From: an uncultured Porphyromonadaceae bacterium
GTDB lineage: Bacteria; Bacteroidota; Bacteroidia; Bacteroidales; Muribaculaceae
Length of the DNA stretch: 33,052 nucleotides
Assembly: GCA_900549445.1 (NCBI GenBank)
Contig: UROS01000005.1
Location: forward strand, 1 to 33,052
Reading direction: 5' to 3'
Positions 8,763 to 17,065 of the stretch are shown here, piece after piece. How positions within the stretch are numbered: position 1 is the first letter of the stretch; every line of letters begins with the position of its first letter. A program made the translations under genes and the position numbers. The notes beneath the pieces were generated by a model, which worked only from the letters and a program-made list of their open reading frames with translations, did not search any database and was not told the origin of the DNA.

Positions 8763-10610
8763 TTATTCGTAATAGGGATTCTGCAAAAGGTCTTCCGAAC
8801 GCACCACCTCTTTATAAGGTATAGGCCAGAAGTACATTGCCGGACGGAACACGTGCTGGCGCACATTGACTACGCGGTAAGAGGTCGAGCCGTCGAGCTT
8901 GCGCGTGATTTCAAAGCCGTGCGACATTGCGTTTTCGGTCTGTTCGGCGATTTTCCAACGGCGCACGTCGAAGAAGCGGTGACCCTCGAAAGCAAGTTCT
9001 ATGCGCCGCTCAAGGCGTATGGCCTCGCGCATTTCGTCCTGCGACATACCGTCCTTCACGCCATAATTATTGTCGGCGCCCGGCTCGATACCCGCGCGTT
9101 CGCGAAGCAGACGCAATACATAATAGGGACTTACCACCTGATCGCCGAGCTGCTCGGTATAGTCAGGGCCGTAATACTCGTTTACCGCTTCGGCATAATT
9201 GAGCAGTATCTCCTCATAGCGCAGCAGCGAATAATACTGGCCTACGTCGTTCACGTAATTGCCGGCTGCATCGCGGTGAAGCATCTTGCGCGTGAAGTAG
9301 CCGGTGCGGGTGCCCTGCCAGATTGCATCCATAGTGGAGCCTGCACCCATAAAGGTGGATATAAGCGCATCGGGAGTGCCGCCTGACCTCATCCGGCATC
9401 CGTTGTATACTATTGAATTGGCAAAACGGGGGTCGCGGTTGGCGGCGGGATTCATCGGATCGAAAGTATATTTGCCCTCACCGGGTTTGGCTCCGTCTTT
9501 CATCGGGAAACACATGACAAGGTCATGGGTGGGGTAACCGCCGTTGCCATTGCCGCCGGCCGATATCGGGCAGAAGATTTTTTCTCTGTCCTGATTTTTC
9601 TGACGCACCCACGTGAATATATGGCTTGCGAAAGCGCCGTATTCGTAAGTCTTGTTGGCGCCGTCGGTGAGGTGGGCGAAGTCGTAGGCCTGGAAGTTGG
9701 CATAGAATCCCCAGCCAGGCTCGGGGCCGTCAGCGTTTCTGTGGCGGATATAAACGTCCCAGCTTCCGGTGGCCATGACGCTTCGCGAGGCGTCGACTGC
9801 ATCTTTCCAGCGCTCTTTGTCGGCCTGCTCGTAACCGAGCAGCGGCTTGAGGCGCGGATCGTCGGTAATGGTGGTGCCGTTATAAAGCGGTGATGCCACA
9901 TAGGTGTAAAGACGCGATAGAAGCCCCATGCAGGAGCCGGCGCTGGCGTGGCCGAACATATATCCGGCACGGCGGTTCGGCAGTTCCGCCGCGGCTGCGC
10001 GGCATTCGCTTGCGATATAGTCTACACAATCGGCAAACGGGGCGCGGGTCATGTTAATGTTGTCGATGTCGTCGTTTCCATATACCACGTCGCCCAGCAG
10101 GGGCACTCCGCCATAATGGCGCAGGAGGATAAAATAATACCAGGCACGCATGAACCGTGCCTCGGCCTTATATCGGGTCTTTGCACTCTCGCTCATGGGC
10201 GACTGGTCGACATTGGCAAGAAAAACATTGGCGGCACGTATCTGCTTGTAGCAGGTCTGCCATGTCTTTTCGGAAATTGAGACAGGGTTTACGGTACCTG
10301 TCACAAACTGTACACCATCAGTGTTGTTGGAAGTAACTTTGAACTCCGATTCATCACACGCGGTCTGCAGACCTCCTTCGCCGGGAGCGAACAGACCGCC
10401 GTTAAAGCGGTCGGGATAAACGTCGAACCCTGCATCTTCATAGAGATGGTTCAGGAATCCGGCGGTGTAAGTACTGTCACTGAATATTACTTCTTTTGAT
10501 AGGTCGGTAGTCTGAGTTTCATCAAGGAACGAACTGTCGACACACGAGGTGGTCGCGGCGATCAATGATGACCCTAAAACTAAACCGAACAGCAACTTGG
10601 ACTGTATCAT
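8763..10610 (-). CDS. SusD/RagB-like glycan-binding surface lipoprotein (first SusD of the locus)
   Basis: This 615-residue protein has an SPII signal (SLIAATTSC, Cys 23). SusD motifs are intact: AEARFMRAWYYFILLRHYGG, YEEILLNYAEAVNEYYG and LERRIELAFEGHRFFDVRRW. Length is typical. SusD proteins bind glycan and close over a SusC channel. Unusually, no SusC gene lies immediately upstream; the preceding gene is the GH78 rhamnosidase, 159 bases away, and downstream come the DUF5004-like and DUF4961-like genes before the next SusC. Its transport partner is therefore unclear and could be either SusC to the left. It differs markedly from the other SusD, so it is not a recent duplicate. No canonical TAnnTTTG promoter element is visible in the upstream gap, so it is probably read through from the enzyme genes. 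Confidence 0.95.
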   Translation of the reverse strand: MIQSKLLFGLVLGSSLIAATTSCVDSSFLDETQTTDLSKEVIFSDSTYTAGFLNHLYEDAGFDVYPDRFNGGLFAPGEGGLQTACDESEFKVTSNNTDGVQFVTGTVNPVSISEKTWQTCYKQIRAANVFLANVDQSPMSESAKTRYKAEARFMRAWYYFILLRHYGGVPLLGDVVYGNDDIDNINMTRAPFADCVDYIASECRAAAAELPNRRAGYMFGHASAGSCMGLLSRLYTYVASPLYNGTTITDDPRLKPLLGYEQADKERWKDAVDASRSVMATGSWDVYIRHRNADGPEPGWGFYANFQAYDFAHLTDGANKTYEYGAFASHIFTWVRQKNQDREKIFCPISAGGNGNGGYPTHDLVMCFPMKDGAKPGEGKYTFDPMNPAANRDPRFANSIVYNGCRMRSGGTPDALISTFMGAGSTMDAIWQGTRTGYFTRKMLHRDAAGNYVNDVGQYYSLLRYEEILLNYAEAVNEYYGPDYTEQLGDQVVSPYYVLRLLRERAGIEPGADNNYGVKDGMSQDEMREAIRLERRIELAFEGHRFFDVRRWKIAEQTENAMSHGFEITRKLDGSTSYRVVNVRQHVFRPAMYFWPIPYKEVVRSEDLLQNPYYE

Positions 10611-10680
10611 GTATTTAGATTTAATTAATTCACTGCGGATTAGACAGACGATGTTAAATACTTAATAATGTCTTGTTTTT

Positions 10681-10718
10681 GCCTTTGAGGGAGCTTTAAC
10701 CATAAGACGACCAAAGGC
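10681..10718. repeat. Inverted repeat in the gap between rhamnosidase and first SusD
   Basis: GCCTTTG (10681-10687) and CAAAGGC (10712-10718) are perfect 7-base arms separated by 24 bases. The 159-base gap that holds it (10611-10769) is the longest in the big operon and is AT-rich, with long A/T tracts near 10740-10770. The arms could form a weak hairpin after the GH78 gene or be a regulator site. No T-run follows it on the minus strand, so a strong intrinsic terminator is unlikely. Confidence 0.3.
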
Positions 10719-10769
10719 TTTGTCACCATTAAGTTTTGTTTGCTTTTTTATTCTTTTTTTATCCCGGTT

Positions 10770-13406
10770 TTATTTCCTGAATCCGAGATGATAGGAGCCG
10801 GCTGTCAGAACAATATCTCCTCCTGCTGCCGACACAGGCTGATTGCCTTCAGGGTGCATTCCCGCGGGGACCTTCACGGTCGCTGTAGAACCGGCGGGAA
10901 CGCACAGTGTGTAGTCAAATCCGCCGGTCACACGCTCCCACTTCAGGGCGATCGTGCCTGATGGAGTCTCTTTGGTTACCGAAGCCCAGTCAACGCCGGA
11001 AGCCGGCTGCGGATTGATTGTGAAATGTTCGTATCCGGGGGCATCCGGGTCGGGAACTATACCTCCGAGTCCCTGGTAGAACCATAGACCCACGCCGTTG
11101 TAGCAGTTGTGGACACGGCTCCGCTCGCCGCTCCAGTATTCCCACGTGGCAGTAGCCCCATTGTCGATCATATACATATAACCCGGATAGTCGTGCTGAC
11201 GCAGCATGGTCGCCATGAAATCGGGCTGACATTCGTCGATAGCCCATTGCGTGACAACAGGGACGCCTACAAGACCGGCGGCTATATGATCTTTCCATTT
11301 ATCATGGCTGAGGCGGAGCATACTTTCGCGGACGGCAGGCCGCAGCAGTTCGGGCGTCGCTCCGACAATTACAGGATATGCCATATCGAGCTGCGAACCG
11401 GTGGCATACTGCGACGTTGCGGGATCGTAGAAGGTTTTATGGATGGCCGCGTTAAGAGCTTCGCGGCGTTCATCCCACATTTCAGCTTCCTCCTGCCGGC
11501 CGAGTGTACGGGCCGCGCGCGACATTTTGTCAAGGCAGTCGCTCACCAGGCAGTTGTTAACAAGATCCACTGAGGCCTCGTTGCCTGTGTCGACTCCCCA
11601 CGGAGCGAGCCAGTCGCCGAGATACCAGACGCGGTTGTGAGTGTCGGGCCAGCGCCTCAGCAGCCCGTCGCGGAAATACGATTCCACATATCCCATCCAT
11701 TTCTTCATGAGCGGATAATAGGTCTCGAGCATACGCCTGTCTCCGTAGTTGAGCCAGGTGCGCCAGGGGGCGAGCACGATAAATCCACACCAGTACGGTC
11801 CGCCTCCGCCTCCGCCGGCCGGAGCCACATGCGGCAGACTGCCGTCGGCATCCATCACATCGGCCCATGCCTGAAGCCAGTTGGCATAAGTCGGAGCCAC
11901 ATCATACATGGTCTGGAGCGTCATAGTCGACGAATTACCGTCACCGCCATAACCGGTTCGCTCAAGATGGGGGCAATCCACCATATATCCGCTGAAAGTC
12001 AGGCAGCGCATGGTATATTTTATCATGTCGTGTACGGCATTGAGATCTGAATCAGAGCATTCGAATGAAGATGCGTCGTCATATGCTCCCTGAATCTGGT
12101 GTGCCACAAGATTATCTGCGGAGGGTGCGGACTTGAGACCCTTTATCATTACGTAACGGTAAGCGTGATGATTGAATTTGTTGCAGAAACGTTCGTCCTT
12201 GCGACCCGAGACTATATACACGTCGCTCTCGCCCTGAGGGTCAAACTGTCCGTCGGGCTTGAGATTGTCGGAGTATTCCATTGTTATCTCCGTTCCGGCC
12301 GGAACTCCCGCAGGAGTAAAACTGAACCACCCGGTAAGCACACGTCCCATATCCGCCATATAGCTTCCGTCGGGTTGAGGGATCACGGCGACTGCACCGC
12401 TGCTGCTCACTATCCTGTTGCCTTCCGACATATCGGGAGAAGCTATGCTCACTACGGGGACGGTGCATGCTCTGGCCCATTTTAGCTTTGAAAGGGATGA
12501 AGTGCTCATGTCGGCAGGTTCCAGACGACCGTCAACATGTTCGCCCCCGAAATTCAGAGCGTTCCAGCTGCCGGTATCATACCGTCCGCCCGAAGCCGCC
12601 CTCCAGTCAGCATCGCTGGCAAGCAGAGGCTCATGCATCAGGCCGCTTACACGGTCAATCTCGACTTTTACCAACGGACCGCCGTATTCAGCTTTAAAAG
12701 TAGTAGGCTTATACCAACCCTGCCCGAGATGCAGCACTATGTCATTGTCGCCGGCCTTAACCATATCGGTAATATCGTATGTCACTATAAGAGACCGGCT
12801 GTCGAGCTGCGACACACCCGGGGCAAGCACTCTGTTGCCGGCTTTACGGCCATTGATGTACAGTTCATGGTACCCCAATGAATTAACATGAGCCATCACA
12901 CGGCCCGGACGGTTGTCGACCCGCAGATTTTTATGTAATATCGGAGAGCGCGCATCGCCATTCTCTTCCGGCATACCGATATACTCTCCGCGCATAGCAT
13001 CGCCGGAGTCATTGATTATTCCGACTCCGAAACGGGCGGTACGGCTCCAGTCGGAGGGCTTGCCTTTGCTGTCCCAGACCCTTACCTTCCACCATCCCTG
13101 GGCACGGGATACCAGCGGCTTACCGGCATACTCCACAAGAAATGACCGACGGGATTTTACCCGACCTGATTTCCATAAATCCGCCTGTTTCCCGTTTGCA
13201 ACTGAAACGGAATCGGTACCGGCTAAAATTTCGTAGGCCGTCTGACTGCATGAATTCTTCCATGAGAAACGCGGCACGAGGGTGTTTATTCCAACCGGGT
13301 CGACAAGATGCTCGCACCTCAGATCTTCGGGTGCCATGCTGCCATAAGCCACGGAGGCACCGGCCATAAGCATCCCTATGGTTAATAAATTCCTATATGA
13401 TTTCAT
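10770..13406 (-). CDS. GH78-family alpha-L-rhamnosidase, exported
   Basis: This 878-residue protein has an SPI signal peptide (MKSYRNLLTIGMLMAGASVAYG). The order matches GH78: an N-terminal fibronectin-like domain with WWKVRVWDSKGKPSDWS (about residues 105-121), a lectin-like domain with NGRKAGNRVLAPG, a Bac_rhamnosid region, and an alpha/alpha barrel containing CPHLERTGYGGDGN (about 478-491), where the Glu in LER corresponds to the general-acid position of the family as I recall it. A glycine tract and PYWCGFIVLAPW follow, then a C-terminal beta domain. GH78 enzymes are inverting exo-alpha-L-rhamnosidases. It lies 24 bases after the GH2 gene and is the only enzyme here pointing to rhamnose. 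Related GH78-like proteins of other specificity exist, so the activity is less certain than the family. Confidence 0.88.
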   Translation of the reverse strand: MKSYRNLLTIGMLMAGASVAYGSMAPEDLRCEHLVDPVGINTLVPRFSWKNSCSQTAYEILAGTDSVSVANGKQADLWKSGRVKSRRSFLVEYAGKPLVSRAQGWWKVRVWDSKGKPSDWSRTARFGVGIINDSGDAMRGEYIGMPEENGDARSPILHKNLRVDNRPGRVMAHVNSLGYHELYINGRKAGNRVLAPGVSQLDSRSLIVTYDITDMVKAGDNDIVLHLGQGWYKPTTFKAEYGGPLVKVEIDRVSGLMHEPLLASDADWRAASGGRYDTGSWNALNFGGEHVDGRLEPADMSTSSLSKLKWARACTVPVVSIASPDMSEGNRIVSSSGAVAVIPQPDGSYMADMGRVLTGWFSFTPAGVPAGTEITMEYSDNLKPDGQFDPQGESDVYIVSGRKDERFCNKFNHHAYRYVMIKGLKSAPSADNLVAHQIQGAYDDASSFECSDSDLNAVHDMIKYTMRCLTFSGYMVDCPHLERTGYGGDGNSSTMTLQTMYDVAPTYANWLQAWADVMDADGSLPHVAPAGGGGGGPYWCGFIVLAPWRTWLNYGDRRMLETYYPLMKKWMGYVESYFRDGLLRRWPDTHNRVWYLGDWLAPWGVDTGNEASVDLVNNCLVSDCLDKMSRAARTLGRQEEAEMWDERREALNAAIHKTFYDPATSQYATGSQLDMAYPVIVGATPELLRPAVRESMLRLSHDKWKDHIAAGLVGVPVVTQWAIDECQPDFMATMLRQHDYPGYMYMIDNGATATWEYWSGERSRVHNCYNGVGLWFYQGLGGIVPDPDAPGYEHFTINPQPASGVDWASVTKETPSGTIALKWERVTGGFDYTLCVPAGSTATVKVPAGMHPEGNQPVSAAGGDIVLTAGSYHLGFRK

Positions 13407-13430
13407 TTGATTACTAAGCGATTGCGTTAT

Positions 13431-16085
13431 TTATAAAACGGTAGCCTGACGCTCTGGGTGATTGTACTGTTTTATCATTACGCGAACCGGGCGAGTGGAA
13501 AAATCAGAATAATCCACTTCGATTTCACGTTCTGCTCCCGGAAGGATAGTGACGTAGTTTTCGCTCATAAGAACGGGCAGAATACGTTCCCCGGTTTCGG
13601 CGTCGATCAGGCGCAGACGGTTGGCAAATGCCACGGTACTGCTTTCATTCTTAAGCTTAAGTATGGCGCTTCCCTTGCCCGTTGAGCGTGCGCTCACACT
13701 CACGTCGGCGTCGGGGAGCGAATTGATGTCAGTGTAATCGAGATCGCGTTTCCCGTTGCGCCAATAAAAATTGTCGCTCAACAACTTACCATTTTTATCT
13801 CTGAGCTCAAGCACTATGAAATGTACGCCTTCGGGCTCGTCGGCGAAATTAAGGACTAACGCCTCGGCACAGCCCGTGGCGGGAAGGTTGACGGTTCCGG
13901 AGGCGGCATATTGTTTCAACTCGTTTCCGTCGAGTCCGTAAACCCTCGCACTGACGCTGAGGTTTTTCAGTTCATCTCCTGTAGTATTGACAGCCTTAAC
14001 GCTGTTGGTAAGCGAATTCCACTGCACGTGGACATGTTCGCAGGCCTTCTTTGCGCCCCAATAGGCACCGGAAGGATCGTAATAATAGTCGTAAGTCTGC
14101 CATACAAAAGAAGGATATGCGGGATGACTCATCCATATCAGCAGACCGGCGGCATCATTCCACATTTTGTCGTTCCAGGCTTCATACATGCCTTTCATGT
14201 CCTCGATATTTATAAGCTGGGCCTTATCGCAGAACTCTTCAAGCGACTCGGGCGAGCCCCAGCGTTCATTGACAGCCTGAGTATAGTTCGTGGGCTTGGC
14301 GTTCCATGCTTCCTTACCGAAAAAATGCTTGTTCCAAACATTGTCATCATCCTTTTCGAGCTGTTCGTCGGTAGGGAGAGGCCACTGGTCTTTTTCCGGA
14401 ATGAACAGTTTTACGCTTTCATACACGGGGAATGTAGCCATGCCAATTTCCGATCTCATGCCGTAGCCGTAATCAGTGCCGTAAGGATAGGAGGGGGTGT
14501 TGAACGCAAGATTGCTGGCCGACGTCTCAAAGTGATGGCGGGGTGGAAAATTCGCCCACCAGCCGCTTCCCGACAGACCGTCCTGATTGGAGCAGGATTT
14601 GTACATGCGGTCATTTCCGTCTTCACGCGCCACCGTCAGGGCAAGCGCATCGTCAAGATCGCGAGCAGGATGAGTCTCGTTGGCACCGCACCACAGGGCA
14701 ATACACGGGTGATTGCGCAGGCGGCGAACCTTGTCGACGGCATTTGCCTTGAAGGCCTCCGGCTCGGCCACATCGTTATAAGCCACATAAAGCCAGAAGT
14801 CGTTCCATACCATGATTCCGTAACGGTCGCACCAGTCATAGAACTCGTCGTCGGTGACACATCCCGTCCAGAGGCGTATCATGTTGTAGTTCATATCCTT
14901 GTGGAGCCTTATCTTCTTCTCGTAGTCATCGCCCTGACAGCGCAGCAGATATTCGCTCATGCCCCAGTTGCCACCCTTGACAAATACTTTTTTACCGTTG
15001 ACGTAAAAGGTCAGCACAGGCATGCCCGCTTTGTTGGTCTCTGTCTTATAATCATACTTCCTGATGCCGAAATCGATTTTTTTCTCCTGAAGCAACTTTT
15101 TCCCGTCCTTGACCTTCAGGTCGAGGGCATAGAGATTCGGCTCACCGTAACCGTTCGGCCACCAAAGCCGCGGATCTGACACTGTCAGCTGCGGAAAATC
15201 GCGGCTGTCGAGCGTGACTCTCGGGTTGCCCCCGGCGGGCACGATATAGGTGCGCTCCACTTTGATATTTCCGGGGGTTACAGTAGCTTCAAGGGTGATA
15301 CGGCGCATCTTTTCCGACGTATTACTGAGTCCCGTGGAAATTGTCAGTTCGGCAGTGTCGACCGACGGGAGAGTGCTTCTCACCCAGGGATCAACCATGA
15401 CCACGTCGCCGGTGACTTCCACACTTACATGACCGGTAATGCCGTTCAGGCGGCCGGGTACGTAGGGCATCCAGTCCCAGCCGGCTCCGGCGAGATAACT
15501 CGGACTGCATGCTACGCCGTAAGGGCCTTTATCGGTGCGGGTTTTCTTCTGATCGGCGTCGGTGATGAGAACGGCCACCGCATTACGGCCGTCGGCGGCG
15601 AGATAGGGAGTGACGTCATAGCGGCTGCGCATCATATGGCCGCTCACATCGCGGGTCGACTCCGGTGTGCCCGAGAGTTTCACGCCGTTGAAATAAAAAT
15701 CGGCATAGCGGTTGATGTTGTCAAACTGCAGCCACACCCGTTTATCCTTGCCATATCCGGCCGGGGTGTCAAATTCCGTACGGTACCAGAACGGACGGCT
15801 GTAAAACCGTTCGTCCACACGATATATGTTGTCTCCGTAATCCGGATTTTCCTCACGGCCAGCATTGACATAAGCCGTGAAAACAATTCCGGGAACCACT
15901 CCCTCTACTGCGTCTTCAGGCATGACAAATCCCGGCGATGAGATTTCGGTTCCGGCCACTCCTGCCACGTCGGCCTGCGGACACAATTGCCATTGCGTTC
16001 CGCTTGAGCTGTCAAGACTTATCCGTTCAGCCCACGACGATGAACATAAGACCAACCCTAAAATTAGCAAAACAGACTTTTTCAT
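13431..16085 (-). CDS. GH2 enzyme of the beta-mannosidase / exo-beta-glucosaminidase type
   Basis: This 884-residue protein has an SPI signal peptide ending near SSSWA. The domain order is GH2: a jelly-roll sugar-binding domain (FWYRTEF, WLQFDNINRYADFYFNG), the AGWDWMPYVPGRLNGI motif (about 201-216) characteristic of the mannosidase/glucosaminidase branch, an immunoglobulin-like domain, then the TIM barrel with FVKGGNWGMSEYL and NMIRLWTG. The likely acid/base is Glu470 in WCGANET and the nucleophile Glu546 in RSEIGM; the 76-residue spacing is as in exo-glucosaminidase-like GH2 enzymes. Candidate activities are beta-mannosidase, mannosylglycoprotein endo-beta-mannosidase or exo-beta-D-glucosaminidase. 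The alpha-mannosidases upstream favour action on a beta-mannosyl linkage such as an N-glycan core, but that is inferred from context. It is followed closely by GH78. Confidence 0.85.
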   Translation of the reverse strand: MKKSVLLILGLVLCSSSWAERISLDSSSGTQWQLCPQADVAGVAGTEISSPGFVMPEDAVEGVVPGIVFTAYVNAGREENPDYGDNIYRVDERFYSRPFWYRTEFDTPAGYGKDKRVWLQFDNINRYADFYFNGVKLSGTPESTRDVSGHMMRSRYDVTPYLAADGRNAVAVLITDADQKKTRTDKGPYGVACSPSYLAGAGWDWMPYVPGRLNGITGHVSVEVTGDVVMVDPWVRSTLPSVDTAELTISTGLSNTSEKMRRITLEATVTPGNIKVERTYIVPAGGNPRVTLDSRDFPQLTVSDPRLWWPNGYGEPNLYALDLKVKDGKKLLQEKKIDFGIRKYDYKTETNKAGMPVLTFYVNGKKVFVKGGNWGMSEYLLRCQGDDYEKKIRLHKDMNYNMIRLWTGCVTDDEFYDWCDRYGIMVWNDFWLYVAYNDVAEPEAFKANAVDKVRRLRNHPCIALWCGANETHPARDLDDALALTVAREDGNDRMYKSCSNQDGLSGSGWWANFPPRHHFETSASNLAFNTPSYPYGTDYGYGMRSEIGMATFPVYESVKLFIPEKDQWPLPTDEQLEKDDDNVWNKHFFGKEAWNAKPTNYTQAVNERWGSPESLEEFCDKAQLINIEDMKGMYEAWNDKMWNDAAGLLIWMSHPAYPSFVWQTYDYYYDPSGAYWGAKKACEHVHVQWNSLTNSVKAVNTTGDELKNLSVSARVYGLDGNELKQYAASGTVNLPATGCAEALVLNFADEPEGVHFIVLELRDKNGKLLSDNFYWRNGKRDLDYTDINSLPDADVSVSARSTGKGSAILKLKNESSTVAFANRLRLIDAETGERILPVLMSENYVTILPGAEREIEVDYSDFSTRPVRVMIKQYNHPERQATVL

Positions 16086-16158
16086 ATTCCAAAAAATCCA
16101 CCTCTACAGACTACGTGATGATTGCTCTGCTAAGGTAGTTAATTTATATTAAACAACG

Positions 16159-17040
16159 CTATTGTTTCTCAGGAAAAAGTTGAGAAATCCAGAACAACAG
16201 TTCATCTATCCACTGCTTCTGGTAGGCAAACTCTTTTCTGTATGCCCAGCCGTGGCCCCCGGAAGGATAAACATGGAGTGCCACAGGAACCTTGTTGGCA
16301 AAGAGCGCATCGAAATAATCCAGGGAGTTCTGCACCGGCACAACATCGTCGTCGGTTGCCACGGCGATGAATGCAGGGGGTGTCTGGGCATTCACATGCT
16401 TTTCATTGCTGAAATAGTCAACGAGTTTCTCCGGCGGATTTTTCCCAAGCAGATTTTCGCGTGATCCCTGATGGGTCACACCCTCCCGCATTGTCACAAC
16501 CGGATAGACCATCACCTGAAAGCTGACTCTCGCATCGTCGTCGGCAGGATGCACAGCCAGCGAAGAGGCAAGGTGCGCTCCCGCCGATGCACCGCCTATG
16601 CCTATACGGTCAGGATCAATGCCGAACTCGGCTGCATGTTTCCGCAAAAGGCGCACGGCCTGCCGCGCATCGTCAAGGGGTATCTCATGGTGGCCGTTAG
16701 GAACACGGTATTTCAGCACAGCAAGCGTCACGCCCGCCTTATTCAGATCAGCGGCCATGTCGCTCCCCTCATGCTTGGTGGAGAGACCGAAATAACCGCC
16801 GCCGGGACACATCACCAAAGCAGTCCCGTTGGGCTTGTCGGCAGGATATACCGTAAGTGTGGGAACCGACACGTATGTAATCCAGTCGGGGTTTGAGTTT
16901 TCCTCTCTGTCGGCAGATATGCCGTTGGAGGTCGGGGCACCGTCGCTCCACAGTTCCATTACTACCGGGGTGGCGGCGTTAATGCCGGTTACAGATGCCG
17001 CCACAAGCGCCGCGGCTATTATCGAACGAAGTTTATTCAT
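16159..17040 (-). CDS. Secreted alpha/beta-hydrolase esterase (acetyl-esterase-like, BD-FAE type)
   Basis: This 293-residue protein has an SPI signal peptide (AALVAASVTGINA). It is an alpha/beta hydrolase: an oxyanion-hole motif MCPGGGY (about 77-83), the nucleophile elbow GGASAG with Ser152, an Asp in ATDDDVVP (about 230-232) and His263 in GGHGW. The PGGGY plus GxSxG layout and the length fit the BD-FAE/acetylxylan-esterase-like lipase family common in PULs, where members remove acetyl or other acyl groups so that exo-glycosidases can proceed. It lies between the GH92 gene (25-base gap) and the GH2 gene (73-base gap) of the same operon, which suggests the target glycan is acylated. The exact acyl group cannot be read from the sequence. 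Confidence 0.88.
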   Translation of the reverse strand: MNKLRSIIAAALVAASVTGINAATPVVMELWSDGAPTSNGISADREENSNPDWITYVSVPTLTVYPADKPNGTALVMCPGGGYFGLSTKHEGSDMAADLNKAGVTLAVLKYRVPNGHHEIPLDDARQAVRLLRKHAAEFGIDPDRIGIGGASAGAHLASSLAVHPADDDARVSFQVMVYPVVTMREGVTHQGSRENLLGKNPPEKLVDYFSNEKHVNAQTPPAFIAVATDDDVVPVQNSLDYFDALFANKVPVALHVYPSGGHGWAYRKEFAYQKQWIDELLFWISQLFPEKQ

Positions 17041-17065
17041 ATCAGTTATTCAAATCAGACATATT

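Noticed and set aside
10611..10769. Remnant of a lost SusC between GH78 and the first SusD
   Set aside because: Reading the 159 bases in all frames shows no SusC-like barrel or plug sequence, only AT-rich spacer and a short inverted repeat.
11800..11825. Run of glycine codons in the GH78 gene (six Gly) as a possible slippage or recoding site
   Set aside because: A glycine-rich loop at this place before a P-x-W-x-G segment is a normal feature of this GH78 branch, and the frame is intact on both sides.
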